From positions 1,116,001 to 1,180,000 of the forward strand of contig NZ_CP012479.1 of assembly GCF_001281315.1 (NCBI RefSeq): a DNA stretch of 64,000 nt, read 5' to 3'. The notes under the pieces are model-generated. The model saw nothing but the letters and a program-made list of their open reading frames with translations. It did no database searches and was not told where the DNA came from. Source of the DNA: Arthrobacter sp. ERGS1:01 (GTDB taxonomy: Bacteria; Actinomycetota; Actinomycetes; Actinomycetales; Micrococcaceae). Of the stretch, positions 35,712 to 44,676 are shown in pieces (the first letter of the stretch is position 1; each line of letters begins with the position of its first letter). A program made the position numbers and the translations under genes.

Positions 35712-36820
35712 ACGCCGGAATGGATCGCAGCGTGGACACCACCGAATTCAGCAACGCGGAGATCGTCGGCATGGAAACGGCCCTGGCCGCCGCCCGGCAG
35801 GGTGTCCGCGGCTCCAACCCGCTGGTGGGCGCCGTCATCCTCGACGCCGACGGAACCGTGCTCGCCATTGGCCGGCACCGGGGCGCGGGCACCCCGCACG
35901 CCGAGGCCGATGCCATCAACGCGTTGTTGCAGGGCAAGCGGCGCGACCTCTCCGCCGCCACGATCATCGTCACCCTGGAGCCGTGCAACCACCAGGGCCT
36001 GACGGGTCCGTGCACGCAGGCCATCCTCGACGCCGGCATCGGGAACCTGATCTACGCCGTGGCCGATCCGCACGTGCCGGCCGCCGGGGGCGCGGCCCGG
36101 TTGCGCCGCGAAGGCATCAACGTCCGCTCCGGCCTCATGGGGGCCGGCGCCGCCGATTTGAACCGGCAGTGGTTTGCCGCGGTCCGGGAAGGCCGGCCGT
36201 TCGTGACGGCGCGGCTGGCCCAGACCGTGGACAGCCGGATCGCCGCCGCCGACGGCAGCAGCCAGTGGATCACCTCGGTGCAATCCCGCCAGGACTCGCA
36301 CAACATTCGGGCCCGGGCCGACGCGATCGTCGTCGGAACCGGCACCGTGATCGCCGACAACCCCCGGCTGACGGCCCGGGCGGCCGACGGCACCGAGGCC
36401 GACCACCAGCCGCTGCGCGTGGTCATGGGATTGCGCGAGGTCGCCGGGGACGCCGCCGTGCGCCACCAGGGCGGCCCGGGCTTCGTGCAGCTGCACACCC
36501 ACGATCCCGCCGTCGTCCTGGCGGAACTGCACCAGCGCGGCGTCGGCCACCTCATGATCGAGGGCGGCTCCAAGATCAGCGCCGCGTTCCTGGCCGCCGG
36601 ACTCGTCGACGAACTCATCGTCTACCTGGCGCCCACGCTGCTCGGCTCCGGCACCCCCGCGCTGAACGACCTCGGCATCGGCACCCTCGCCCAGGCCCAG
36701 CAATGGGAATGGGACGCCACCACCACCGGACCCGTCGAACGGCTGGGCCCGGACCTCAAACTCACCCTCATGCCGGCAAGGACGCCGGACACCGAGCAGC
36801 TTCCTGCGGAAGGACACTAA
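35708..36820 (+). CDS. ribD: Riboflavin biosynthesis deaminase/reductase RibD
   Basis: A 370-residue bifunctional enzyme carrying out the second and third steps from GTP. The N-terminal deaminase has the zinc motif GTPHAEADAIN and LEPCNHQGLTGPCTQAI (His, two Cys, catalytic Glu). The C-terminal NADPH-dependent reductase starts near PFVTARLAQTVDSRIAAADGSS and includes VGTGTVIADNP and MIEGGSKISAAFLAAGLVDEL. The ATG at 35708 overlaps the pnuX stop by 4 bases. It is followed after 3 bases by riboflavin synthase. Confidence 0.95.
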   Translation: MNAGMDRSVDTTEFSNAEIVGMETALAAARQGVRGSNPLVGAVILDADGTVLAIGRHRGAGTPHAEADAINALLQGKRRDLSAATIIVTLEPCNHQGLTGPCTQAILDAGIGNLIYAVADPHVPAAGGAARLRREGINVRSGLMGAGAADLNRQWFAAVREGRPFVTARLAQTVDSRIAAADGSSQWITSVQSRQDSHNIRARADAIVVGTGTVIADNPRLTARAADGTEADHQPLRVVMGLREVAGDAAVRHQGGPGFVQLHTHDPAVVLAELHQRGVGHLMIEGGSKISAAFLAAGLVDELIVYLAPTLLGSGTPALNDLGIGTLAQAQQWEWDATTTGPVERLGPDLKLTLMPARTPDTEQLPAEGH

Positions 36821-36823
36821 GAC

Positions 36824-37489
36824 ATGTTTACCGGAATCATCGAAGGCCGCGGCACCGTCGAGCGCATCGACCACGCCCCCGGAACCGACAGCGCCACCCT
36901 GGTGCTGTCCACGGGCGACGGCACGCTCACCGAAGGACTCGGCCTGGGCGGTTCGATCGCCGTCAACGGCGTCTGCCTCACGGCCACAAGGCTCGACGGC
37001 GGCACCGTGGAGGTCGACGTCATGGGCGAAACCCTCCAGCGGACCACCACGGGCTCGCTGCAGCCCGGCGCAGCCGTCAACTTGGAACGCTGTGTTCCCG
37101 CCGGCGGACGCCTCGACGGCCACGTGGTCCAGGGCCACGTGGACGGCGTCGGCGAACTGCTCGAACGCGAAAACCAGGGCAACTGGGACCGGCTGCGCTT
37201 CTCCGTCCCCAACCGGCTCTCCCGCTACATTGCGGAAAAGGGCTCCATTGCCGTCGACGGCGTCTCCCTGACCGTCACGGCAGTCAGCGCGCCCAGCGAG
37301 CCGCAGCAATGGTTCGAGGTGGGGCTCATCCCCGTCACCCTGACGGCCACCGGCCTGGGCGAGAAGCCCGCCGGCGGGCAGGTCAACCTCGAGGTCGACG
37401 TGCTTGCCAAATACGCCGAGCGGCTGCTCCAATTCGCCGTCCCCGCCGCCACATCCTCCACGGCCGTACCGGAAGGGGAACTCGCATGA
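36824..37489 (+). CDS. ribE: Riboflavin synthase alpha chain
   Basis: A 221-residue enzyme dismutating two 6,7-dimethyl-8-ribityllumazine molecules into riboflavin and the pyrimidinedione. It shows the tandem lumazine-binding halves: MFTGIIEGRGTVERI with LGGSIAVNGVCLTA, then GHVVQGHVDGVGEL and KGSIAVDGVSLTVTAV, ending VNLEVDVLAKYAERL. The starting MFTGII is diagnostic. The C-terminal tail is extended by about 15 residues. Its stop overlaps the ribB start (ATGA). Confidence 0.96.
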   Translation: MFTGIIEGRGTVERIDHAPGTDSATLVLSTGDGTLTEGLGLGGSIAVNGVCLTATRLDGGTVEVDVMGETLQRTTTGSLQPGAAVNLERCVPAGGRLDGHVVQGHVDGVGELLERENQGNWDRLRFSVPNRLSRYIAEKGSIAVDGVSLTVTAVSAPSEPQQWFEVGLIPVTLTATGLGEKPAGGQVNLEVDVLAKYAERLLQFAVPAATSSTAVPEGELA

Positions 37490-38155
37490 GCGCCACCACC
37501 AACCCCGAAACCCTGCTCGATCCCGTGGCCACCGCCATAGCGGCCATTGCTCGCGGCGAGGCCGTCCTGGTCGTCGACGACGAGAACCGGGAAAACGAGG
37601 GCGACATCATCTTTGCCGCCCAACACAGCACCCCGGAGCTCATGGGCTGGACCATCCGGCACAGCTCCGGCGTCATCTGCGTGCCCATGGAGGACAGCCG
37701 CGCCGACGCCCTCCAGCTTCCGCCCATGGTGGCTAACAACGAGGACGCCAAGGGCACCGCCTACACGGTCAGCTGCGACGCCGCCCACGGGGTCTCCACC
37801 GGCATCAGCGCCACCGACAGGTCCCTGACCGCCACGGTCCTGGCCGATCCCGCGTCGCTGCCCACGGCCGTCACCCGGCCCGGCCACATGTTCCCGCTGC
37901 GCGCCGTCGCCGGGGGAGTGCGGCAACGGCCCGGCCACACCGAGGCGTCCGTGGAACTGTGCCGGCTGGCGGGCTGCGAGCCCGTGGGCATCATCGCCGA
38001 AGTGGTCGACGACGCCGGCCAAATGGTCCGGCTCGCCGGCCTGCGCGACTTTGCCGACGCCCACGGGCTGGTGCTGATCTCCATCGCCGACCTCGTGGCG
38101 CACCTCGACGCCGCCCCCTCCGAAGTGGGCGCGGCACCCGCGGCGGGGGCCGGCC

Positions 38156-38163
<8 letters not shown>
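37486..38163 (+). CDS. ribB: 3,4-dihydroxy-2-butanone-4-phosphate synthase RibB
   Basis: A 225-residue magnesium enzyme making the four-carbon unit for lumazine from ribulose-5-P. Conserved motifs are VLVVDDENRENEGDIIFAAQ (acidic loop), MGWTIRHSSGVICVPM, SCDAAHGVSTGISATDRSLTA, RPGHMFPLRA and RPGHTEASVELCRLAGCEPVGII. The ATG at 37486 overlaps ribE. A short Ala/Pro/Gly-rich tail ends at TAA 38161, overlapping the ribA start by 8 bases. In many relatives ribB and ribA are one fused gene; here they are separate but translationally coupled. Confidence 0.94.
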
Positions 38164-39332
<1,169 letters not shown>

Positions 39333-39335
39333 GCA

Positions 39336-39379
39336 GGTCTCGGCGGGCTCGACCACCGGTGGTCGAGCCCGCCGAGGCC
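39336..39379. terminator. Perfect 19-bp palindrome between ribH and hisE (terminator or REP-like)
   Basis: CTCGGCGGGCTCGACCACC at 39339-39357 is followed directly by its reverse complement (39358-39376), with three further pairs including a wobble. There is no U tract. The GGTCGAGCCCGCCGAG half resembles the dispersed GGTCGAGCTTGTCGAGACC elements of this group, one of which is at 63406. It could both end rib transcription and be a REP-type repeat. Confidence 0.65.
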
Positions 39380-39453
39380 CACCACTTGCGAGTTCATATG
39401 CTGGACACACGGAATCGCCGACTCAGTGAACCCGGCCCCCACCCAGTAAGCTG

Positions 39454-39723
39454 GTGTCCGTGAAGACCTTCGAATCCCTTTTTGATGAGCTGAGTGAGAA
39501 AGCCGCAGCGCGGCCCGCCGGCTCCCGTACCGTCGCCGAACTTGAATCCGGCATTCACGGTATCGGCAAGAAAGTGGTTGAGGAAGCCGCCGAGGTGTGG
39601 ATGGCCGCCGAGTATGAATCGGATGAGGCCGCGGCCGAGGAGATTTCCCAGCTGTTCTACCACCTGCAGGTCATGATGATCGCCAAAGGTTTGACCCTTC
39701 AGGACGTTTACAAGCATTTGTAG
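39454..39723 (+). CDS. hisE: Phosphoribosyl-ATP diphosphatase HisE
   Basis: An 87-89-residue enzyme hydrolysing phosphoribosyl-ATP in the second step of histidine synthesis. It is a MazG-like helical fold with [18 protein letters not shown] and [20 protein letters not shown] supplying the metal-binding Glu/Asp residues. Starts are GTG 39454 or GTG 39460. No ribosome site exists, but TAAGCT at 39447-39452 fits a -10 element placing the first transcribed base at about 39459-39460, which suggests a leaderless mRNA starting at the second GTG. It begins the hisE-hisG-hisF unit. Confidence 0.92.
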   Translation: MSVKTFESLFDELSEKAAARPAGSRTVAELESGIHGIGKKVVEEAAEVWMAAEYESDEAAAEEISQLFYHLQVMMIAKGLTLQDVYKHL

Positions 39724-39822
39724 CCACACGCCGTGGCTGCTTGTCCCTGCTTGCCTGTCCTTGAACCGGCGCCCGCCGCGGGTGCCGCCCCTTTGCCGTA
39801 ACTGACCTGAAAGAACCTTCCC

Positions 39823-40668
39823 ATGCTTAGAGTTGCCGTCCCCAACAAGGGTGCCCTGTCCGAAGCCGCCTCCGCCATGCTCGCCGAGGCCGGTTACCGC
39901 CAACGCCGCGACAGCCGCGAACTGGTCATGGTCGACCCGGACAACAACGTCGAATTCTTCTTCCTCCGCCCCCGCGACATCGCCGTCTACGTCGGTGCCG
40001 GCACGCTCGACGTCGGCATCACCGGCCGCGACCTGCTCATGGACGCCCAGGTGGACGCCGACGAGCTGCTGCCGCTGGGCTTCGCCGCCTCCACGTTCCG
40101 CTTCGCCGGCCCGGTAGGCCACTTCACGACGGCCGCCGAGCTTGAGGGCAAGCGGCTGGCCACCAGCTACGACGGCCTGCTGCGCGAATACCTGGCCGAG
40201 CTGGGCATCAACGCCAAGGTGGTCCGCCTGGACGGGGCAGTGGAATCCTCCGTGCGCCTCGGCGTGGCCGACGCCATTGCCGACGTCGTCGAAACCGGCA
40301 GCACGCTCAAGGCCGCCGGCATGGAAATCTTCGGCGAGCCCATCCTGAACTCCGAAGCCCTGCTGATCGGGCGCCGCGGCGTCACCCCGCCCCCCGGCGT
40401 GGAGGTGCTGATCCGGCGCCTGCACAGCGTCCTCGTGGCCCGCCAGTACGTCCTGCTCGACTACGACGTGCCGAAGGTCCTCATGGAGAAGGCCACGGCG
40501 CTGACCCCGGGTCTGGAATCGCCCACGGTGTCCCCGCTGCGCGACTCCGACTGGGTCGCCGTCCGCGCCATGGTCTCCGCCAAGGACACCAACAGGATCA
40601 TGGACGAGCTGTACGAGTTGGGCGCCCGTGCCATCCTCGTCAGCAGCATCCACGCCTGCCGCATCTAG
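39823..40668 (+). CDS. hisG: ATP phosphoribosyltransferase HisG (long form)
   Basis: A 281-residue first enzyme of histidine synthesis, condensing ATP and PRPP. Motifs: LRVAVPNKGALSEAASAML, RDIAVYVGAGTLDVGITGRDLLMD and the PRPP loop ADAIADVVETGSTLKAAGM. A C-terminal regulatory domain of about 75 residues (RRLHSVLVARQYVLLDYDV to LYELGARAILVSSIHACRI) is present. The long form is feedback-inhibited by histidine and does not need HisZ. The ATG at 39823 is preceded by GAAAGAAC. It lies 99 bases after hisE and 12 before hisF. Confidence 0.95.
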   Translation: MLRVAVPNKGALSEAASAMLAEAGYRQRRDSRELVMVDPDNNVEFFFLRPRDIAVYVGAGTLDVGITGRDLLMDAQVDADELLPLGFAASTFRFAGPVGHFTTAAELEGKRLATSYDGLLREYLAELGINAKVVRLDGAVESSVRLGVADAIADVVETGSTLKAAGMEIFGEPILNSEALLIGRRGVTPPPGVEVLIRRLHSVLVARQYVLLDYDVPKVLMEKATALTPGLESPTVSPLRDSDWVAVRAMVSAKDTNRIMDELYELGARAILVSSIHACRI

Positions 40669-40680
40669 TAGGAGAAGAGC

Positions 40681-41451
40681 ATGAGCGTAGCCATCCGGGT
40701 CATTCCCTGCCTCGACGTTGACGCCGGCCGCGTGGTCAAGGGCGTCAAGTTCCAAAACCTGCGCGATGCCGGTGATCCGGTGGAGCTGGCCCAACGTTAC
40801 GACCGTGCCGGTGCCGACGAGCTGACGTTCCTGGACGTCACCGCGTCCTCCGGCAACCGGGAAACCACGTTCGACGTCGTCTCCCGCACGGCCGAGCAGG
40901 TCTTCATCCCGCTGACCGTGGGCGGGGGAGTCCGCGAGGTTTCCGACGTCGACAAGCTGCTGCGGTGCGGGGCCGACAAGGCCTCCATCAACACGGCCGC
41001 GATCGCCCGCCCCGACGTCATCGACGAGATCACCCGGCGCTTCGGTTCCCAGGTGCTGGTGCTCAGCCTTGACGCGCGGCGCACCCGGGACAGCAACACG
41101 CCGTCGGGCTTCGAGGTCACCACGCATGGTGGCCGCAAGGGCACCGGCATCGACGCGATCGAATGGGCGCGCCAGGCCGCCGACCGCGGTGTGGGGGAGA
41201 TCCTGCTGAACTCCATCGATGCCGACGGCACCAAGGAGGGCTTCGATCTGGAGCTCATCCGGCTGGTCCGCGCCGCCGTGCACGTGCCGATCATCGCCTC
41301 CGGCGGTGCTGGCAAGCCCGAGCATTTCCCGCCCGCCGTGGCGGCCGGCGCCAACGCCGTGCTGGCGGCGTCGATCTTCCACTTCGGCCCGGACAACGCG
41401 ATTGCCGACGTCAAAGCGGCAATCCGCGACGCCGGCTACGAAGTCCGCTAA
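40681..41451 (+). CDS. hisF: Imidazole glycerol phosphate synthase cyclase subunit HisF
   Basis: A 256-residue TIM barrel that uses ammonia from HisH to form IGP and AICAR. Key parts are [21 protein letters not shown] (catalytic Asp), [39 protein letters not shown] (second catalytic Asp region), [21 protein letters not shown] and [21 protein letters not shown] precedes the ATG. HisH and other his genes are not nearby. Its natural terminator is split by the insertion sequence downstream. Confidence 0.96.
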   Translation: MSVAIRVIPCLDVDAGRVVKGVKFQNLRDAGDPVELAQRYDRAGADELTFLDVTASSGNRETTFDVVSRTAEQVFIPLTVGGGVREVSDVDKLLRCGADKASINTAAIARPDVIDEITRRFGSQVLVLSLDARRTRDSNTPSGFEVTTHGGRKGTGIDAIEWARQAADRGVGEILLNSIDADGTKEGFDLELIRLVRAAVHVPIIASGGAGKPEHFPPAVAAGANAVLAASIFHFGPDNAIADVKAAIRDAGYEVR

Positions 41452-41455
41452 CGCC

Positions 41456-41489
41456 AAAACGGTTGAGGGCCCAGATAATCTTCGGATTA
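41456..41489. terminator. Left half of the hisF terminator, split by the insertion sequence
   Basis: The 5' arm (AAAACGGTTGAGGGCCCAGA then TAATC) plus loop TTCG and GATTA lie immediately before the insertion. The 3' arm continues after the element at 42938-42957. Joined, they form a perfect 25-bp stem with TTCG loop, flanked by A and T tracts on both sides, as in a bidirectional terminator. Confidence 0.9.
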
Positions 41490-41514
41490 TGAACTGCTCC
41501 CCGAAAGTTGGACT
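41490..41514 (+). repeat. IS left inverted repeat
   Basis: The 25 bases from TGAACTG to TTGGACT pair with 42910-42934 at 23 of 25 positions; they end in TG/CA as usual for IS3-family elements. Confidence 0.93.
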
Positions 41515-41549
41515 GATTAATTCGGTTCCTTACTTTCGGGGAGTTTTTT

Positions 41550-42041
41550 ATGGATTCGCGGAGTTCGTTGAGTGCTCGGCAGCGGGTTGCTGCCATAGGG
41601 TTGTTCGAGGAAGGCTTCGGCTATGGTGCGGTTTCTTCTCGGCTGCAGGTCAGCAGGGATGCCTGTAAGCGCTTGGAGCAACGTTTCAAGATTTGGGGTA
41701 GGGCCGCTTTGGATAGACGACCGGCTGTGCCAGCGTATTCATTTGAGTTCAAGATCAAGGTGGTTCGTCAGTTCCTCGCTGCTGAAGCAACATCGACGGA
41801 ACTGGCCCAGTTGTATCACTTGAGTTCGCCGAAACTCGTTCAAAGCTGGGTTCGGCGGTATCGCCAGGACGGTGAGGACGCTCTCAAGCCCCGGCCGAGG
41901 GGCCGCCCACACACCGCCGTGGACCAATTGCCTACCGAGGTTAGCGAGCTTGAGAAGCTGCGCCTTGAGAACCAGCGGTTGCAGGCCGAGAATGCCTACC
42001 TAAAAAAAGTACGGGCCCTGAGGAACCAACCACCGCGTTGA
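41550..42041 (+). CDS. IS3-family transposase OrfA
   Basis: A 163-residue DNA-binding subunit. It has two helix-turn-helix segments (SARQRVAAIGLFEEGFGYGAVSSRL and FKIKVVRQFLAAEATSTELAQLYHL) and a C-terminal leucine-zipper-like coil (EVSELEKLRLENQRLQAENAYLKK), as in IS150 relatives. Near its end the A7 run at 42002-42008 (zero-frame AAA AAA) allows -1 slippage into orfB, producing the OrfAB transposase. Unshifted translation stops at 42041. Confidence 0.92.
   Translation: MDSRSSLSARQRVAAIGLFEEGFGYGAVSSRLQVSRDACKRLEQRFKIWGRAALDRRPAVPAYSFEFKIKVVRQFLAAEATSTELAQLYHLSSPKLVQSWVRRYRQDGEDALKPRPRGRPHTAVDQLPTEVSELEKLRLENQRLQAENAYLKKVRALRNQPPR
42002..42008 (+). other. Programmed -1 frameshift site of the transposase
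   Basis: Seven A residues in the phase A AAA AAA, where two Lys codons can re-pair one base back. The shifted frame reads directly into orfB without a stop. Confidence 0.8.
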
Positions 42042-42895
42042 AGGTTAGCGCCGTGATCGCCCTCAGGGCCTCTCACCCCTTGCCCCTGCTCCTGGCCGCG
42101 GCCGGGCTGCCCCGCTCTACGTTCTTCCACCGCCAGGCCGCGCTCACGGCCCCTGACCGGCACGCAGAACTCCGTGCCCGGATCCACGAGGTCTTCACCG
42201 AGGCCAAGGGCCGCTACGGGCACCGACGCATCCATGCGTTCCTGCGCCGCCAGGGATGGCAGGTGGCGAAGAAGACCGTGTTAAAGCTGATGCGCGCCGA
42301 GAATCTGGTCTGCAAGGTCCGCAGCAGTCGCCGCAGGTATTCCTCCTACAAGGGCCAGGTCGGCAAGATCGCTGAAAACCTACTCAAGCGCCAGTTCGTC
42401 ACCGCGGCACCGAACCTGACGTGGGTGACCGATGTGACCGAGTTCAAGGTCGCGGACCGCAAGGTCTACCTCTCCCCGGTCATGGACCTGTTCGACCGCT
42501 CCGTGGTCTCCTTCGCGGTCTCCGAGTCGCCCAACACGGCCTTCACCAACCGATCGCTCAGCGAGGCGATCAGCACTCTGGGACCGGGTGAGGCACCAAT
42601 GGTGCACTCGGACCAAGGATTCCAGTACCAACACGCCAGCTGGCAGAAGCTGCTCAGCAACGCCGGCATGACCCAATCGATGTCCCGCAAGGGCAATTGC
42701 CTGGATAACTCAGTGATGGAGAACTTCTTCGGACACTTAAAAGAAGAGATGTTCCACCACCAAGAACACACCAGCCCCGAAAGCTTCATCACTGAACTCG
42801 AGGACTACATCCGCTGGTACAACAAAGACCGCATCTCGTTAACACTCGAGTGCCTGAGCCCGATGGAATACCGGGCCCAGGCACTCGCTACCTAG
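42038..42895 (+). CDS. IS3-family transposase OrfB (DDE integrase core)
   Basis: A 285-residue catalytic part, normally made as an OrfAB fusion after -1 frameshifting; the frame is open back to the A7 site at 42002-42008. An HTH_21-like region (EAKGRYGHRRIHAFLRRQGWQV) precedes the rve core. The DDE triad is seen in LTWVTDVTEFKV (Asp), MVHSDQGFQYQ (Asp) and LDNSVMENFFGHLKEE (Glu). The end IRWYNKDRISLTLECLSPMEY is typical. The TTG at 42038 may start free OrfB. Confidence 0.93.
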   Translation: MKVSAVIALRASHPLPLLLAAAGLPRSTFFHRQAALTAPDRHAELRARIHEVFTEAKGRYGHRRIHAFLRRQGWQVAKKTVLKLMRAENLVCKVRSSRRRYSSYKGQVGKIAENLLKRQFVTAAPNLTWVTDVTEFKVADRKVYLSPVMDLFDRSVVSFAVSESPNTAFTNRSLSEAISTLGPGEAPMVHSDQGFQYQHASWQKLLSNAGMTQSMSRKGNCLDNSVMENFFGHLKEEMFHHQEHTSPESFITELEDYIRWYNKDRISLTLECLSPMEYRAQALAT

Positions 42896-42909
42896 ACTCT
42901 TATTTACCA

Positions 42910-42934
42910 AGTCCAACATTCGGGGACCAGTTCA
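42910..42934 (-). repeat. IS right inverted repeat
   Basis: Reverse complement of the left end with two mismatches (G for C at position 8 and T for A at 17). Confidence 0.93.
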
Positions 42935-42957
42935 TTATCTGGGCCCTCAACCGTTTT
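42935..42957. terminator. Right half of the split terminator
   Basis: TTA (target duplication) followed by TCTGGGCCCTCAACCGTTTT, complementary to 41456-41475. It lies 8 bases past the stop of the minus-strand gene at 42966-43385, so that gene too has lost its hairpin. Confidence 0.9.
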
Positions 42958-42965
42958 GATGCCGT

Positions 42966-43385
42966 TTAGAGCGCGCGCATCCGGTTGTTGCGCGGATTGT
43001 GTTCGAGTTCGGCCAGGCCAAGGGCCTCCAGGAGCGGCGGCAGGTACATGCCCACGCGTCCGCGATAGCCCTTCTTGAGCCCGTACCAGCCGCCCACGGG
43101 GTTGCTTTCGGCCCGGCCCCACGCCTCGACGGTGCCGTCCTTGGCGGGTTTTTGTTCGTCGGCGCTGCCCAGCTCGATCCAGTCGCCGTGCTCCTTGAGC
43201 ATCGCGGCGAGGTCGGCGACAATCTCCAGCCGGTACTTCAGGACGGTTTTGCCCACGGTGCAGACGAGCTCCGGCGGATCGGCGGCCTCGTCGCGGTACA
43301 TGGTGTATTCGGAGGTTCCGGGCGGGGTGGACAGCGCCCAGGGCGATTCCTTGGTGCCGCCGGCACCCCAGTCAGGCGTTCCCAT
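42966..43385 (-). CDS. Conserved hypothetical protein
   Basis: A 139-residue soluble protein I do not recognise by function. It contains MGTPDWGAGGTKESPWALST, SEYTMYRDEAADPPELVCTV, TVLKYRLEIVADLAAMLKEHGDWIELGSADE and VGMYLPPLLEALGLAELEHNPRNNRMRAL. The pattern suggests a small alpha/beta actinobacterial family. The ATG at 43385 has GAGGAG six bases upstream; a longer frame to 43985 is antisense-like. It converges on hisF through the now IS-split terminator and follows the gene at 43415 by 29 bases. Confidence 0.72.
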   Translation of the reverse strand: MGTPDWGAGGTKESPWALSTPPGTSEYTMYRDEAADPPELVCTVGKTVLKYRLEIVADLAAMLKEHGDWIELGSADEQKPAKDGTVEAWGRAESNPVGGWYGLKKGYRGRVGMYLPPLLEALGLAELEHNPRNNRMRAL

Positions 43386-43414
43386 GTGCATCTCCTCTTC
43401 GGTTTGCTGAAGCC

Positions 43415-44059
43415 TTAGAACCCGACGGGTGCGGTCTGCAGGAGTGCGACGGCGTCGGGCCGGCCCTCGAAGGAGACCAGGGCCTGGCCGGTCCGCCCAT
43501 TGGCGTGCATGAGCAGCTCGCCCGGTTCGCCGATGATGGCCACCGAGACGGGGGCCCGCTTGGCCACGTGACGCGGCCCTGCCGGGCTCACCAGGACAAC
43601 TCCCAGGTCCACGCCGCGGTACAGGATCGCGGCCCGCTTGACCAGCTCGGCCCAGAGTGCCTCCGAGTACTCCAGATCGAGGGCGCGGGGCGCCCAGCGG
43701 TCGGTGGCGCGGCGGATGTCCTCGGTGTGCACGAAGAATTCGACGAGGTTCGCGCTGTGGTCCACGGCGCGCAGGGCCATGGGGGAAAGTTTGGGCGGGC
43801 CGTTGCGGAACTTCTGGACGAGGTCCGCGAACGACTCCGGAGTCGACGCCTCGGCGGCCAATCGGGCCGTTGCTTTTTCGGAGACCTTGTTCCAGGGTTT
43901 GACCACCAGGCCCAGGCCCACTTTGGCGCTGTGTTCGCGCAGGTAAAGGTGTGCGGCCAATTCCTGGGTCCGCCATCCGGCACACAGTGTTGCCGCTCCC
44001 GGACCGGCGGCCAGCAGGGTCTCGGCGAGGACTTCACGGGATGGCTCTACAAATTGCAT
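43415..44059 (-). CDS. TIGR03085-type metal-binding / mycothiol-dependent maleylpyruvate isomerase-like protein
   Basis: A 214-residue protein of the DinB/MDMPI-like superfamily. The N-terminus [41 protein letters not shown] contains the W-x-x-x-x-L-x-A-H-L motif; the His with [24 protein letters not shown] supplies three probable metal-binding His residues. The C-terminus ([20 protein letters not shown] to [12 protein letters not shown]) is an SCP2-like tail. Related enzymes use mycothiol, which Micrococcaceae make. The start is ATG 44059 or 44077; neither has a strong ribosome site. Confidence 0.78.
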   Translation of the reverse strand: MQFVEPSREVLAETLLAAGPGAATLCAGWRTQELAAHLYLREHSAKVGLGLVVKPWNKVSEKATARLAAEASTPESFADLVQKFRNGPPKLSPMALRAVDHSANLVEFFVHTEDIRRATDRWAPRALDLEYSEALWAELVKRAAILYRGVDLGVVLVSPAGPRHVAKRAPVSVAIIGEPGELLMHANGRTGQALVSFEGRPDAVALLQTAPVGF

Positions 44060-44195
44060 CACTTGTGAAATTAGCATGTATTGGTGCCCGTTGGCACGTG
44101 GAACCGCCGGAATGTGCGGCCATGTTCGTGAATGCGTCCCCGGGAAGCCCCGGGTGGCCGCGCCGGGCTGGATTCTGGCACTAGAATTGGCACTG

Positions 44196-44627
44196 ATGCA
44201 GCACATCCCAGAACCCCAGCCCGAATCCGCCACGACCGGCAGCGATGCCCTCCTTACGCCGCCCGCCCCCGGGCTGGCCGAGGACGTTGCCGCCCGGCTG
44301 AAGCGTGACCCCGCAGGGCTGGTGGCCGCCGTCGTCCAGCAATTCGATACCCGCGAGGTGCTCATGCTGGGCTGGATGGATGACGAGGCCCTGCGCCGGA
44401 CCCTGAGCAGCGGACGCGTGACGTTCTATTCGCGCTCCCGGCAGGAATATTGGCGCAAGGGGGACACCTCCGGCCACGTGCAGTTCGTGAAGTCGGTGGC
44501 GCTTGACTGCGACGGCGACGCCCTGCTGGTGGAGGTCGACCAGGTTGGCGCCGCCTGCCACACGGGAACCCGCAGCTGCTTTGACGGCCGCGAACTCGCC
44601 GCCGTCACCGGTCAGCGCGACTCCTGA
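44196..44627 (+). CDS. hisI: Phosphoribosyl-AMP cyclohydrolase HisI
   Basis: A 143-residue zinc enzyme opening the purine ring of PR-AMP in histidine synthesis. Conserved are [72 protein letters not shown] (zinc Cys residues and the GxACHTG motif). The ATG at 44196 sits 8 bases after TAGAAT (44182-44187), a good -10 element, so the message is probably leaderless or nearly so. It lies 49 bases before trpE, linking histidine and tryptophan genes. Confidence 0.94.
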   Translation: MQHIPEPQPESATTGSDALLTPPAPGLAEDVAARLKRDPAGLVAAVVQQFDTREVLMLGWMDDEALRRTLSSGRVTFYSRSRQEYWRKGDTSGHVQFVKSVALDCDGDALLVEVDQVGAACHTGTRSCFDGRELAAVTGQRDS

Positions 44628-44676
44628 CCCCCACCGCCGTATCACCCGCCCGCTTGAAGGAAAGAACACTCATTTC

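Larger units (their letters stand above)
41490..42934 (+). mobile_element. IS3-family insertion sequence (IS150-like group), complete, 1445 bp
   Basis: The element is bounded by 25-base imperfect inverted repeats with two mismatches: TGAACTGCTCCCCGAA at 41490 and the reverse complement TGAACTGGTCCCCGAA ending at 42934. It is flanked by 3-base direct repeats TTA (41487-41489 and 42935-42937), the duplication size of this group. It carries orfA and orfB with an A7 slippage site between them. All visible parts are intact, so it may be active and recently inserted. Confidence 0.95.
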
